Under the pieces are notes generated by a model. It was not told where the DNA came from and ran no database searches. It saw nothing but the letters and a program-made list of their open reading frames with translations. From Athripsodes cinereus (Eukaryota; Arthropoda; Insecta; Trichoptera; Leptoceridae), in NCBI GenBank assembly GCA_947579605.1, contig OX388313.1, positions 1,054,001 through 1,118,000 on the forward strand: a stretch of DNA of 64,000 bases, in the 5' to 3' direction. A program made the position numbers and the translations under genes. Shown one piece after another: positions 10,981 through 22,059 of the stretch. The number at the start of each line of letters is the position of its first letter. The stretch's first letter is position 1.

Positions 10981-11155
10981 TCCCGCGTTTTGAGCCTAAT
11001 CCTTTGATATCCTGTATATCTGGATAGGTGAATTTTTCCCGGCATTAGACTGTTAAGTTTTTGTGTGATCATGACTGATCATATGGAGACTTATCTGGTT
11101 GTATAATGCTGAGAAGTGTGGATGGCAATTCTGCCGCCGCGTATAAAAAAATTAA
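10981..11155 (+). mobile_element. 3' untranslated region of the R4-like LINE
   Basis: Begins TCCCGCGTTTTGAGCCTAAT and ends near GCCGCCGCGTATAAAAAAAT. The same 3' UTR is seen at 16555-16690 (minus), 18190-18365 and 41670-41860, which defines the family's 3' terminus. Confidence 0.8.
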
Positions 11156-11197
11156 ATCGTTTTAGGGTGAACCTATGAACAAGAATTAACTTATGTT

Positions 11198-11445
11198 GTG
11201 TTCACACGAGACGACATAAAGACTAGATGGTTTCGCTTGCATAAAAACAAAATCCGTCACATCTACAATCTACATGCATCGGTCCACCACAAACGAAAGT
11301 TGAAGGATGGTCAACTTGAGACGACATCGTTTTTACTGATTTTTTTCGTTCTAGATTTATTGACAATCTGCCCAAATTCACACGGTTTCAAATAGCTGAC
11401 GATATTTTGTTTTACTGACGATATTCGCCTCGTGTGAACACGCCA
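11198..11445. mobile_element. MITE with 13-bp terminal inverted repeats
   Basis: GTGTTCACACGAG at the left and CTCGTGTGAACAC at the right are exact complements about 245 bp apart. The interior has no transposase. I could not define a target-site duplication with confidence, so the superfamily is open. Confidence 0.6.
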
Positions 11446-12184
11446 TTAGCGTATACTTATATAAATGGGACCGAGAGATAAAGTTGAATTTGTAACGCGA
11501 ATTAGCGGTAATTGAAAGATTATGTCCGAGTGATTGCGAGGTATGTATTTATTACAGACATTTATTTTTGAGATAAGTACTCGCAGCTAAGTTCATAAGA
11601 CAGATTACATTACATTGACTACTATATACCTACTTCAGAATAAAATCAAGTTGATATGTGCAAACACATACATCATACATAGTAATATATACCTAGTTAT
11701 AATATTGTAACATATAGCTACAGCAAAGCAAAGCAGCAGGGTTACTCTTGTCACAATCTAAATACAATCTTAATCTTGTCTTGATCTCAACTCTACGATG
11801 CGCGAAGTGATTCTAGACAAAAATATTATGTGCATGCCAATCCCGCTGAAGCTGAGAATAATCGTTTTCAACATTTACACGAGTATTATTGTTGTATTAT
11901 GTGATATAACCTCAAGAATGTATCAGACATTGGTGTTTTCATTAATGTTATATATTTTTAGTAGTATTTACATAGGTACATTTTGGAAGTGTGAACATGT
12001 ATTTGTATGAATGGGTTGTATTGTGTGTGCGACATTGCGACTTTTTCTGTGTTTATTTTGTATGTTATGCTGAAGTGTGCACCGTTTGGATGTAAGACTG
12101 TTGGAATGTTATCATTGTTTACATATTTGTATTTTACATGTCTATCATCTGTTGTGTATCATATTAAATGAAAAAAATATTGTG

Positions 12185-12297
12185 ATATTTATACTGGCAC
12201 GAAGAGGACAGTTTGCATGTTTCTTACATGCAGCTGATCTGCTGGCTACCCCACTTGTGGGATATGCCGTGATAGTATAGTAGTAGTAGTAGTAGTA
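12185..12297 (+). mobile_element. SINE-A 3' part with (TAG)n tail
   Basis: GGACAGTTTGCATGTTTCTT, then CTGGCTACCCCACTTGTGGG, then CCGTGATAGTATAGTAGTAG. The sequence CTACCCC...CGTGAT-GTAT is shared with the 3' end of LINE-A. Confidence 0.8.
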
Positions 12298-12399
12298 TAT
12301 TTTTTTAAGAAATATATAGGTACCTATTAGTTTCGAAAAAAAAAAATATCAGATGTCTGGTAAACTGGAAGACTTGGAAATTGATAAATATCAAACAAT

Positions 12400-12885
12400 A
12401 TAAATGTTCACACCAATTTCTGATACTTTCTTGAGGTTATTTCATATAATACTCATGTAAATATTTGATACGACAATCCTCAGCTACCGCGAGATTGGCA
12501 TGCACGTATTTTTGACTATAATGTATACAACAATGTGCGATACATTCTTAGGGTTATTTCACATAACACTCATGTAAATGTTTGATACGACAATCCTCAG
12601 CTACCGCGAGATTGGCATGCACCTATTTTTGACTATAATGTATACAACAATGTGCGATACATTCTTAGGGTTATTTCATATAATACTCATGTAAATGTTT
12701 GAGACGACAATCCTCAGCTACCGCGAGATTGGCATGCACGTATTTTTGACTATAATGTAGGTATACAACAATGTGCGATACATTCTTAGGGTTATTTCAT
12801 ATAATACTCATGTCAATGTTGAAAACGATAACCTTTAGCTATCGCGAGATCGGCGTGCATATATTTTTTGTTATAATAGTAATTT
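12400..12885. repeat. ~117-bp tandem repeat, about four units
   Basis: Each unit contains CATTCTTAGGGTTATTTCA, ACTCATGTAAATGTTTGA, CCTCAGCTACCGCGAGATTG and TATTTTTGACTATAATGTA. The middle units are almost identical; the first and last are more diverged. The unit is the interior of MITE-D, not an independent satellite. Confidence 0.85.
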
Positions 12886-12959
12886 CGCGTATCGTAGGGT
12901 TACGATAAAGACAAGCTGATTAAGATTGTGCCATGTGAACCCTCCAGAAACGATCTTTT

Positions 12960-13284
12960 TACATTGAAATGTAAACTGGTTTGGGGGGACAACATCAAGA
13001 ACTAGTTTACCAATAACAAATATACAATATAAAGTATTTCCACTCAGTAACGAAATAAGTTATACTTATATTATGTGATACCTAATAAGAGTAAAAACAA
13101 TATATTAATGTTGCTAGTTTACGTACGAATCTTTGGGTAATCCCATATCACTGTCTACCATAGTAATTATGTAACGAATTCGCAAGTTTATATATTCCAA
13201 AAAAAGTACATGTTTTAATTGTCTATAAAATTTAATATAATCACTTTTGTACTCCTATACAAAGACTTAATAAAATACGTAATA
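12960..13284. other. No gene seen
   Basis: AT-rich sequence without recognisable signal. Confidence 0.35.
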
Positions 13285-13500
13285 AAATTCATCGAGATGG
13301 AGAAGGAAGAGGAGACGATTCTGGAATGATCATGTGGTCAGGACAGCTGAAAACAGGATCGCCCACATTGTTGCAAAGAAGACACTATCTGGCTCACGTT
13401 CACGAGGAAGATCGCCAAAAAGATGGAAGGATAGCTGGTCATCAGTGTCACAAAAGGTAACAACTTCCGAAGCAACAGATCAATGATCTACTACAAGAAA
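13285..13500 (+). pseudogene. Non-LTR retrotransposon C-terminal fragment
   Basis: One frame reads RRFWNDHVVR then GRSPKRWKDSWSSVSQKV, the basic RGR.P.RW block that ends RTE-type ORFs (compare RGRPRIKWQDHL in LINE-A). Surrounding frames are broken. Confidence 0.5.
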
Positions 13501-14220
13501 AACAAGAAGAGTTTAAACGAAAACCCTGAAGTTTGTTTAAAAATGAATCTAGGTTTTACATAAATTTAAATTCCTACAAAATTTAAATGCACCACTACGA
13601 TACGGTACGTCGAACCCGACGACCGAAAAATGACAATAATTAATTTTGTATTCCAAAAATCTCCAAAACTTCACTGGATTCTAATTCTCCAGGTAAAATA
13701 CTACATATCGATGTAAAAATAATTAAAAACATTCGACATTTAGATACGTTGAGAAGATCTGTAATAGTTCCGAGTGATTGCTTATTTTTTCGAACACTCC
13801 ATGATGAATAAGAATAAGTTAACCACAATACAATGAAATCACTTATCGATTAAAACTCGTATTAATTTGATAATTGCACCAGTTAAAAGGAAACTGGTTT
13901 AAGTTTGTAAATGTCAAACAACTACAATAGAAATATTTTAATAATAATTATATATCACATATTCATATTATCAATATTAATTATTTTGCTAGTTATATCA
14001 AAGCTGTTATTGATAGTCATTCATTTATTATATGTAATGTCAAATCCCTTCATAAATATTTCAATTCCTTTGTTCATAATATATTATGTAAATCTGAATG
14101 TTTGTTTATGCATTAGATATCGTAGACACAGCTTGTAAAATTAATATTCCAATGATAGAATCGATATTTTCGACCGACGGTTCTTGGTGAAAGTTCATGT
14201 TAAATTATACTATCTAAATG
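13500..14220. other. No gene seen
   Basis: An open frame at 13911-14138 is almost all Ile/Leu/Asn/Tyr codons and looks like AT-rich noise. Confidence 0.35.
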
Positions 14221-14230
14221 AAACTGTGAC

Positions 14231-14290
14231 TTTATTGGACGCGAGCCGGCTTTCAAGAGCTTCCTATCTCATCATCAGGCTAACGTAAAA
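14231..14290 (-). ncRNA. Hammerhead-ribozyme-like motif (Penelope-type)
   Basis: On the minus strand CTGATGA (14278-14272) and GAAA (14254-14251) flank a hairpin that closes with GAG/CTC and a GGAA loop. After GAAA comes GCCGGC, a minimal helix III, then TC as the UH cleavage position, then GC pairing with the GC before CTGATGA. An outer TTTA/TAAA helix closes stem I around an internal loop. One extra base follows CTGATGA, as in the other copies here. Activity cannot be judged from sequence. Confidence 0.5.
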
Positions 14291-14898
14291 TAAAGCAAAT
14301 AACATGTTGGTGACAAATATGAAATATAATTATGCAGTATGTTATTGGACAACAATACAATAGTGATGATAAGACAGTGGTGACAAACGATTAAACTTTT
14401 TTAAAAGCTTTTATTCAGTTCTTGTTATTATGGCTTTTCCAGCTAATCCTTTCTTAAAACATGAATACTGCCGTCCTTTTTTTCCTACAGAAGTTTTTTT
14501 GTTTCGGTCATTACCTTTTACAGGGAGCCTTAAAATTATATGTCAAATAGATAATTAAAACGTGAAGCTAAAATAGTTTTCAAACACTTTTTTATTGAAT
14601 TTGCAATAAACCTAAATAGACCCTCAAAATCAGAGCGATATACTGTTTTATGTCCATGTGTTAGGGTTGTACTTGTTATTACTATAATAATTATTATGTT
14701 TGCAATGTAAAAAAATGGGGTAGTCAGGACTTAAGCAAGGCTTAGGACTGGATGATGATGATGGATGATTTCTTCAGCGCCGTTTAGTGGAAAATCCATT
14801 ACAAGGGCGCGGGAAACTCTGTTGGACGAGCGATGTCTGCGGTCTGCTCTTGAATGACAATATATTTGTATTTTGCATGTGTATTATGGAGGCGGTAA

Positions 14899-14945
14899 AC
14901 TGGCTGTCTCACTGGAAGTCTTACTCCAGCGAGACAGACAGCTGG
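14899..14945. repeat. Short inverted repeat
   Basis: CTGGCTGTCTCACTGG and CCAGCGAGACAGACAGCTGG form a hairpin inside an otherwise unremarkable open frame (14787-15020), which I do not call a gene. Confidence 0.5.
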
Positions 14946-15019
14946 AATAAGACTGTAGAGGATACGACGCAACCCACGTGGGTTAAGATTATCAACACAC
15001 TAAGCCATTATGAAAAGTA

Positions 15020-15710
15020 ATGAAAAGTATAAGTAATTAGCAAGGTTATTTATTAGTTTTTGCGCTGTTTTTTGATAATATAATGTTAATTTTCTGAACA
15101 AAGCCTAGTATAATGAAAGTCTAATGAGCATAATAATAATAATATGATGAATAGAACCTCCAATTTGTTATTAACTTCAAGGTTTTCTATGATAAAAATA
15201 TTTATTATATATTAATATTATTATTAGATGCATGATCTTTATCCAACGAAACAGATTTCTCACGAAGTAAGCACTTATTTCTATTATAGACATATAGGTA
15301 CTTATTATTAAAATCCTTTGCAGAAATAAAGTATCACGGTTGTTTTGACGAATACGACAATAATGATTACAATCAGATGTTTATAGCTAGGTACTTATTA
15401 CGGAAGTATATCCTATCATTTATTTATATGATATGTTTTGTTATTTTATATTTTTTGTAGGTCCGTAATGGTTTTGTTTACACGTGGTCAAAAATAAATT
15501 GGTGAAGTATCTAATATCTTATCACTTTAGAAAAGAGGTCAAGTCGAGATGACTTTTTTATAATATTTTTACGTAAATTTGCCATATTATTTTTTTATGT
15601 GAATATTTATGAAATTTACAAGCTACTTCTACCTACTACTATTACTTCATCACCACTAAATATTTAACCAGTTTCAACAAACACTAAATTTTCAATAGTA
15701 TAGTATAGAT
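15020..15710. other. No gene seen
   Basis: AT-rich sequence without recognisable coding or repeat signal. Confidence 0.35.
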
Positions 15711-15711
15711 C

Positions 15712-15775
15712 AGCACCTGATGATGCAAACTCGGAGTCCGCGAAATCGGTCGTTACTCAACAGTAACATAAAACA
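15712..15775 (+). ncRNA. Degenerate hammerhead-like motif
   Basis: CTGATGA (15717-15723) is followed 18 bases later by GAAA (15742-15745). Between them ACT/AGT and GC/GC can pair. No helix I or UH site is evident, so this is only a partial match. Confidence 0.3.
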
Positions 15776-15789
15776 ATAATAATAAATAA

Positions 15790-16554
15790 ATATTTTATTT
15801 GATAATTTAAAATGAAGTGTCACAAAGATAATGATCAATGAAATAAATTTTCAAATAAAAAAAAAAAATTTCCCCATAATTAAATTTTTAGTACATAAAG
15901 GAAACCGTGTATTTTTATAGTTATTGCTTTGTGGAATTGAAAGAGTGACATTTATTGTGTGTATTACCAATTAAACCAACATTTTCGACATTTTGAGCTT
16001 TTGAACTAACCTGTTGATATATATATTTTATAAATGAAACATATGTTATTGATCCGTTAATTAAATGCTACTGAGTCAAGGCGAACTCCAAATATAACAT
16101 TATTATTATTATAAATAAAAACATTTCTTTATTATAATTATTACAACACTCTCCAAAACATAATAATATTATTTTTATTTCGTTAATTATATAACATCAT
16201 GTAGGTATATTACAACTTATTTATTAGTTACATTTAGAGATAATATGTGTTTAATGGAGTAAAATATATAACGTAAGCTTATTATAAAGTTTGTTCGTTG
16301 ATTAAATTTATTTGATGAGTGCAAACAATAATTAAAATATATTTATATAACCAAAATTATGTAGCAATTGATAAAATGTCCTTGTGTAATTTTAGCGTAT
16401 TAATAATTATCGAAAATAAAGAAAACTAATTATTTTCTACGTGTTTTTAAAACGTGTAGGTAAACTTTTTAAAAAGTGTGTAGGTATTAAAAAGTTAAAG
16501 CTTTTAACTCATCCAGAAATAATTATTCTATTTGTAGATATTTCTATTTTTTAA
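15790..16554. other. No gene seen
   Basis: Extremely AT-rich with short homopolymer runs. Nothing recognisable. Confidence 0.35.
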
Positions 16555-16690
16555 CACTTCTCAGCATTATACCTACAGCCAGATAAGTCTTCATATGATC
16601 AGTCACGGTCACACAAAAACTTAACAGTCTAATGCCGGGAAAAAATCATCTATCCAGATACACAGGATATCAAAAGATTAGGCTCATCGA
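16555..16690 (-). mobile_element. R4-like LINE, 3' UTR only
   Basis: The reverse complement matches the 3' UTR at 10981-11130, including GATATCCTG, GGATAGATG and the terminal GCTGAGAAGTGTT. Severely 5'-truncated. Confidence 0.75.
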
Positions 16691-16869
16691 TGTATTCCTT
16701 TACTTTTTGTGTATTCTCCATATTGGATGAATAAAAAATCAAACTTTTTTAAAAAATAAGTTTTTAATCCTTCCAAAAATAATTATTCTTAGGAGTTTTT
16801 CTTTGTATTTGGAGACATCTTTATTTTTTAACACCAGCAAAGAACTGGTATCTCACTCTTTTTAGTGTA

Positions 16870-17105
16870 TTTATCCAATATATAAAATTCTCGTGTCACG
16901 GTGTTTGTTATCATACCTACTCCTCCGAAACGGCTTAACCGATTTTGATGAAATTTTTTGTGCTTATTGGTTAGGTCTGAGAATCGGACAACATATATTT
17001 TTCATACTCCTAAAAGTTAAGGATGGTCCTCCCCGAATTTTATTATTTTATTTTTTGGTCCTATTTTTTTTATTTATTTTTTATGATAAGGCACCAAAGG
17101 ACCAC
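16870..17105 (+). mobile_element. Helitron-like repeat fragment
   Basis: Starts ATATATAAAATTCTCGTGTC, then TACTCCTCCGAAACGGCTTA and CCGATTTTGATGAAATTTTT. The same series is found in minus orientation at 62046-62375, whose other end reads GCCGGGTCAGCTGG. The assignment to Helitrons is from general familiarity with this end type and is not proven. The ORF here is a by-product. Confidence 0.45.
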
Positions 17106-17279
17106 CGGTAAAGATAGAAACATTTAAAAATAAAATTTTATGGTGAGGTAAATTAAAATAGTTGGTGACATTTACTAAATAATGATAATACATACATATA
17201 TTGAGTAGGTCAGGAGAATCATTGTTGAGTGTGAAATAAATTAAAATAAAAAAAAAAAACTTTACGATTGTCCTTGAAA

Positions 17280-17445
17280 AATAATGAAATTTTACATCTT
17301 AATTTCAGTGATGAGGTTTGCCATCTATCCTGAATGTTTTTTCTTCTTGAAACATAGAGGACAGCGTGTATGTTTATTACATGGTCTGGTCTGTATGCCA
17401 CCCCATTTATGGGATGTGTCGTGAGGGTATAGTGGTAGTAGTATT
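17280..17445 (+). mobile_element. SINE-A copy with (GTA)n tail
   Basis: TTTTACATCTTAATTTCAG, GATGAGGTTTGCCATC, GAGGACAGCGTG and CATTTATGGGATGTGTCGTG follow the SINE-A order to the GTAGTAGTA tail. The 5' end is obscured by an A-rich run. Confidence 0.7.
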
Positions 17446-17639
17446 TAACAAATCAGCAATAATACTATTGTGTTTGAATATTTATATTAATTATTTATAT
17501 CATTTTTTTTTGTTGAACCTCACGCCGTTTCATCAAACAATAACAAAATATAGATACAGATACATACAAAAACATTCGGCTTGAAGAAGTCGCGATAAGC
17601 CCGCCTTTTGGCATTTTTTGTTGATATCATATTTATTTC

Positions 17640-17780
17640 GTTATACATAAATACAAATTCACACGTTAAAAATAACTCAATTACGAATGTTTGGACTCTA
17701 AACTTTACTGATACCTTTAATATTTTATTCTACGGTTTTTTTTAAATTTGGATTATAAATTTTGTTATGTTTCGTATGAT
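17640..17780. repeat. Fragment related to the foldback region at 300-800
   Basis: ATTACGAATGTTTGG, TTTACTGATACC and TAATATTTTATTCTACG line up with the outer arm at 555-620, and ATGTTTCGTATGAT recalls the hairpin tip at 370-440. Confidence 0.5.
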
Positions 17781-17814
17781 GGTTAATAAATAATAATATG
17801 AAATTATGACTGAC

Positions 17815-18365
17815 AAATACACCATAATATACCCGATTTAGTATTACATGATAAAAGTAATAAAATAAAGAAGGTACCTAATAGAACTCGCTGTTCCAAA
17901 TACACATAATATACAAACAATTACTCTCTCAGAATAATACGTAAATATACAGAACTAGCAGAAGAAATAAAAAAATATTTGGCATTCTAGGTCCGTTTAT
18001 ATACCTAATACATTTAATCATATCAGCTACAAATGTAACTCTGAAATCTTTATTAAATAATTTACAAAAATTAAATTTCCCGGTTAATTTATACATAAAA
18101 ATTAAAAAAATCTATTATAATAATCACTTGTATTGTATCATTGCCAGAAAGTTTTTGATCACAGATATTTCAGGCACAATGCCGATATTTCGAACTGCGT
18201 TTTGAGCCTAATCCTTTGATATCCTATAGGTACATCTGGATAGGTGAATTTTTCCCAGCATTAGACTCTTTACTCGTGTGATCATGACTGATCATAATTA
18301 TGAAGACTTTCTGTTTGTATAAAGTTGAGAAGTGTGGATGGCAATTCTGCCATCGAATTAAAAAA
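17815..18365 (+). pseudogene. R4-like LINE, truncated and frame-broken copy
   Basis: Starts within the endonuclease region (ACCCGATTTAGTATTACATG, encoding PDLVLH) and runs to the family 3' UTR end. Several 1-2-bp indels disrupt the frame. Confidence 0.8.
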
Positions 18366-18766
18366 ATATATGTAGCACCGTGTTGTGATAATGTCACATT
18401 ACATATTATATTTAAACGTAATTTGGTATCAATAACATAGGTACTATATAAGTATTTTTAGAGATAAACAAAAAAATACCGGCACAAAAACAACTATACC
18501 TACAACAAGTTACCTAGCAATTTTGTTATGACTATATTTACTTATAATATCTTCGTTTAATCGCATTTAAATAAATAAATACATTATAATTTTGAAGAAT
18601 AAATGCAAAATAATGTATAAAATATAAACTTAATTAATTATTTGTTGTTATAACGTATCAATTATTGATTATTTCAATATATTAATGTTGTTATTGAACA
18701 CAGAAATATTGTTGCGCAAATGTTTATAATGATGTATGTAATAATATAATATGAAGACTGACTCAC

Positions 18767-18799
18767 CTTCACTCCTCGGCTTACCAACAAGAACTAACT
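18767..18799 (-). other. Putative noncoding first exon of the secreted-protein gene
   Basis: On the minus strand a ~33-nt leader (TTGTTGGTAAGCCGAGGAGT and GAAG) ends at a consensus donor GAAG/GTGAGT (18766-18761). It carries no ATG. The next acceptor on this strand that starts a credible coding exon is at 6643. The link across the ~12-kb gap is inference. Confidence 0.55.
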
Positions 18800-18829
18800 A
18801 AAGATGACTGCCGCAGGTGATTTTATATA
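18800..18829 (-). promoter_or_regulatory. TATA-box core promoter
   Basis: TATATAAAA at 18829-18821 on the minus strand lies about 30 nt before a TTAGTT initiator-like site (A at about 18799). The spacing to the donor-bearing leader exon is what a pol II TATA promoter should show. Confidence 0.6.
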
Positions 18830-18834
18830 TATGA

Positions 18835-19500
18835 AGAAAAATCTAGTATTATGTCTTATTATGTAGTTAGGTACACTAAGTTAGTACAACGATTATTATT
18901 TATCACTGCTTCGCATTACACGCTTTAAAATAACGTACACAATAATATTGTATGTATAATTTTAATATGTCATGTTATTATCATTTGTTCCTATATAAAC
19001 ACTCGAACTCACAAATAAGAGCATAATAAGCCCTGGTTTACAAGCCATAACTAGTTTGAGAATAGAGTTATTCCTAGTAAAACCAAAGTTTTACTGATAT
19101 AACAAATTGTTCCACTGGTGCAGGCGCATCTAATCAATATTCAGGCTATTACGAGTATATGGCACCTCCAGTGTAAACAAATTTGCTAATGTAGAAATTA
19201 CCATCGAACATACCTATTATGAAAACCCTCAGACAGCACTATTCGGGTGGTCGATGAATCCTACAATGTTTTTGTACTTAAACAAAATACCTAAATTTTG
19301 ATCCAAAATGTAATTTTTTAATTTATAAAATGACACCTATATTGTTCTACTGTCAGAAAATGCCAAAAACAGTTGTAGTTCATATTGTACTTGGGGGAAA
19401 TAAGCTTCATAAATATAAAAGTGTTTTAACTTTCCTCATTTGAGTGTAAAATAATTTATTGGTTTAACAAGAATTTCAACACAAAAGTCGACGTAACGTA
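18835..19500. other. Upstream region, no gene seen
   Basis: Lies directly upstream of the TATA promoter (minus orientation), so it could contain regulatory DNA. I see no recognised element. Confidence 0.35.
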
Positions 19501-19506
19501 AACAAA

Positions 19507-19565
19507 TTTACGTTAGCCTGATGATGAGAGCGGAAATTCTTAAAAGCAGGCTCGCGATTAGTAAA
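19507..19565 (+). ncRNA. Hammerhead-ribozyme-like motif, best stem I
   Basis: TTTAC / GTAAA form the outer helix and GC/GC the inner helix of stem I, around GTTA and GATTA internal loops. CTGATGA (19518-19524) is intact, a GAGAGC/TTCTT hairpin follows, GAAA is mutated to AAAA (19542-19545), helix III is GC-AG-GC and the UH is TC (19552-19553). The layout is that of a type I hammerhead, probably inactive because of the core change. Confidence 0.5.
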
Positions 19566-19819
19566 ATTACCGTGTTAATACTTAATATAAACGTTTTATT
19601 TTGTTTAATCAAAAAACAATTGACAACCGGGAATAGTAAATGGTAATATGGTAAACCAGGACATAATGTTAAAAGATCGTTAACGTTAGTTAGTTTTTGA
19701 GTTTCACTTAGATAGCCACACATTACAGAGAGAATAACAATTATTCCGTGACTGTATGTGTGTACCCTGCAACTACTATAAGATATCATGAGAAACTTAA
19801 CAGTCCTCATTGTCATCAT
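19508..19819 (-). other. Open frame of unknown status
   Basis: A 103-codon open frame on the minus strand includes the hammerhead-like motif at its C-terminus. It has no recognised domain or splice context. I consider it noncoding. Confidence 0.2.
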
Positions 19820-19916
19820 TTATACTGATATTGTTTTGAAAACAGAAGTGGACGACTGAAGGTACAAGACCATACGAATCATTCATATAATGATTTGATT
19901 ATGCCGGATTCATTAG

Positions 19917-20060
19917 AATCAGCAGGGTTACTCTTGTCATGGTCTTAATACGATCTTAATCTTATCTTGATCTTAACTCTACGATGTGCGAACTGACTAT
20001 AGTCAAAAATCATACTATTCCTGCGGTAACTGAAAAAAGTCGTTTTCAGCATTTAAGCAA
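19917..20060 (+). mobile_element. MITE-D left arm
   Basis: CAGCAGGGTTACTCTTGTCA, TACGATCTTAATCTTATC, CTCTACGATGTGCGAAC and GTCGTTTTCAGCATTT match the arm at 11733-11870. No right arm was found nearby. Confidence 0.65.
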
Positions 20061-20157
20061 CCCTTAAAAAGCAAGTTAGGAATGTCAAATGAAGAGTAGG
20101 TACCTAAAGTAATTCTTCAGGTTTTCACGGTCTTATACACATCTATTACACTTATCA

Positions 20158-20353
20158 TGTTGTCTGATTATCCAGATCTTCGTGCAGTTATTGCTGTTGT
20201 CTCGAGCTTTCGGCAAATGAATTGTCGCCATCTTGACGGGTTTGAAATTATTGAAACTGACACTTCGGGCTCATGAGGGTGTGCGAAACTTCGCTCGCTA
20301 AAAGCTCGGGACAGCAGTAACGAATGCACGGAGATTCCGATAATCAGTCAACA
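20158..20353. mobile_element. Foldback MITE with ~54-bp arms
   Basis: The left arm TGTTGTCTGATTATCC...CGAGCTTT (20158-20210) pairs with the right arm AAGCTCGG...GATAATCAGTCAACA (about 20300-20353). The spacer is more GC-rich than its surroundings and has no ORF. Confidence 0.7.
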
Positions 20354-20359
20354 TCAATG

Positions 20360-21332
20360 ACAAGTAGGTATCTATAGTGATTTCCAGCTTGATATATTTT
20401 TTGCTTCAGATTCATTAATCAAATGAAATCGGAAGAATCAAATAAAAAGACAATTTGTGACAGCTTCAAAAATAGAATTTGTTCTGTTTATGGATGAATT
20501 ATCGAATATGCGATATTGTTGTAAATATAAGCTGTGCGCACCATAAGTATAATTTAAATAGTCTCCTATGGTTGCCGCTACCTGGATAGTAAATATTAAA
20601 CAAATCACCATGTAGTAATACCGATTCCTAACTTGCTATATATTTTTAAAGAATATCAACATGTGGGTCGCGTCGCGATATGATTTTAACTATTTATAAT
20701 GATTACTTTACAGACCGCTTACCTACGTATGAATTAGGTATCGAATGATTTGATAATAAAATCAAAGATAGCCGCTATTTTTTTTAAATACCTACTTCTA
20801 TCAATATTATCAAAAGTGGGACTCTGATCATGAAAATATAGTTGATAGTAAGTAATGATAATATTATTTTGTTTCAAGGGGTGTTAAGTGTTACTGAGGT
20901 TCACTTAGGTAAAATGGTTACACAAAAAAATTGTTAAAGGGCACAAAATTAACCGAGTCCCAATGGAAATCAAAATAAAGGCACCCTAAAGCCACATTGA
21001 AATATCACAACTAAGAGACTGCAGTTAAATCTAATCTGATATTCTGTACAGGAAACGAAGTAGCTTGTTTTACAATCATATAATAGGTAAATAAATATTG
21101 TATTTAATGGGATTCCCCGTTTACATTGAAGTTTCTACGCAGAATGTGAATTTACAGATAGTTTTCCTCGAAAAGAGTTATCAAAAGTAATAATAATACA
21201 GGAAAATTAAACTAATTTGTTTATTGATTGACCAAAAAAGTATTAAAGATTTATTCATATACTTATAAGATAAATTTAAACTATCTTGTTAAATTTGGTG
21301 AAGAAAGCTAGCAAATATTGAATTTTAAAAAG
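20360..21332. other. No gene seen
   Basis: AT-rich sequence without recognisable coding or repeat signal. Confidence 0.35.
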
Positions 21333-21602
21333 GCTACTACTACTACTACTATACCATCACGGCATATCCCACAAGTGGGGTAGCCAACAGATCAGCTGCA
21401 TGTAAGAAACATGCAAACTGTCCTCTTCGTGCCAATATAAAATCAAGACATTCAGGATGGGTGGCAAGCCTCATCGCTGAATTTAAGAAGTAAAATGTCT
21501 TAATTTTTTTCGAACACCTGGCTTTTACAGGACACTCGAAAACTTACGCAGAAGAGTGGGAGACCAATTCTTTACCGGGTGCTCCACGGGATTAAAAAGG
21601 CG
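21333..21602 (-). mobile_element. SINE-A, near full length
   Basis: One of the most complete copies. The (CTA)n tail is on the low side, then ACCATCACGGCATATCCCAC, GTAGCCAACAGATCAGCTGC, GACATTCAGGATGGGTGG, TTTTACAGGACACTCG and the 5' terminus ACCGGGTGCTCCACGGGAT. About 265 bp. No pol III B box is obvious, so it may be a LINE-derived rather than tRNA-derived SINE. Confidence 0.85.
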
Positions 21603-21894
21603 TATGCCTTATATTTCATGAATAAATGAATGAATAAATATCCTGCAATGAGAAGTTTATCAATTTATTCAACAATTGCTTGCTGGTTTATTGCTTATTG
21701 TTTATTGCTGATTTATTGCTGGTATAAATAAATTCACGGTTTAAGCTTTTTACGTGTTAAAGAATCATATTACATACATTTGATAAATTGAATATTTATT
21801 TATAGTACCTATTGGTTCACATGTATTAGAATTCCATAATTGGATAAATAGAAACAAGCGTTTCATTCTAATATAGATTAAACAACGCGAGAGA

Positions 21895-22050
21895 GACGTC
21901 TTTAGATTTCTAAGGTCATTATCAATCGGTTAACGAGACGTCAATCAGTCGGTTAACGAAACGTCAAGACGTCTTTAGATTTCTAAGGTCATTATCAATC
22001 GGTTAACGAGACGTCAATCAGTCGGTTAACGAAACGTCAATCAGTTAACG
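21895..22050. repeat. 73-bp tandem duplication with internal sub-repeats
   Basis: GACGTCTTTAGATTTCTAAG begins at 21895 and again at 21968, and the two 73-bp units are essentially identical. Within each unit CGGTTAACGA(G/A)ACGTCAATCAG is itself repeated and continues as a partial third copy. Confidence 0.85.
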
Positions 22051-22059
22051 AAACGGTTG

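Larger units (their letters stand above)
11733..12955. mobile_element. Large MITE-D copy with inverted ends and an amplified interior
   Basis: The left end AGCAGGGTTACTCTTGTCAC starts a MITE-D arm, and the opposite arm ends near 12955 (GTGAACCCTCC). One copy of the internal segment is inverted on the left (about 11810-11945) and about four tandem copies lie on the right. A SINE-A copy sits in the middle at 12185-12297. It may be one element expanded by repeats and insertion, or two neighbouring copies. Confidence 0.55.

Noticed and set aside
12400..12885. Regular repeats that might suggest a CRISPR-like array
   Set aside because: Units are ~117 bp, contiguous, and match the interior of a MITE; there is no repeat/spacer alternation and the genome is eukaryotic.
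13911..14138. Hydrophobic 75-codon ORF
   Set aside because: Codons are almost wholly A/T and the product is low-complexity Ile/Leu/Asn; expected by chance in such DNA.
14787..15020. 77-codon ORF in a GC-richer patch
   Set aside because: It crosses a hairpin, has no splice or domain support, and the composition change is explained by repeat sequence.
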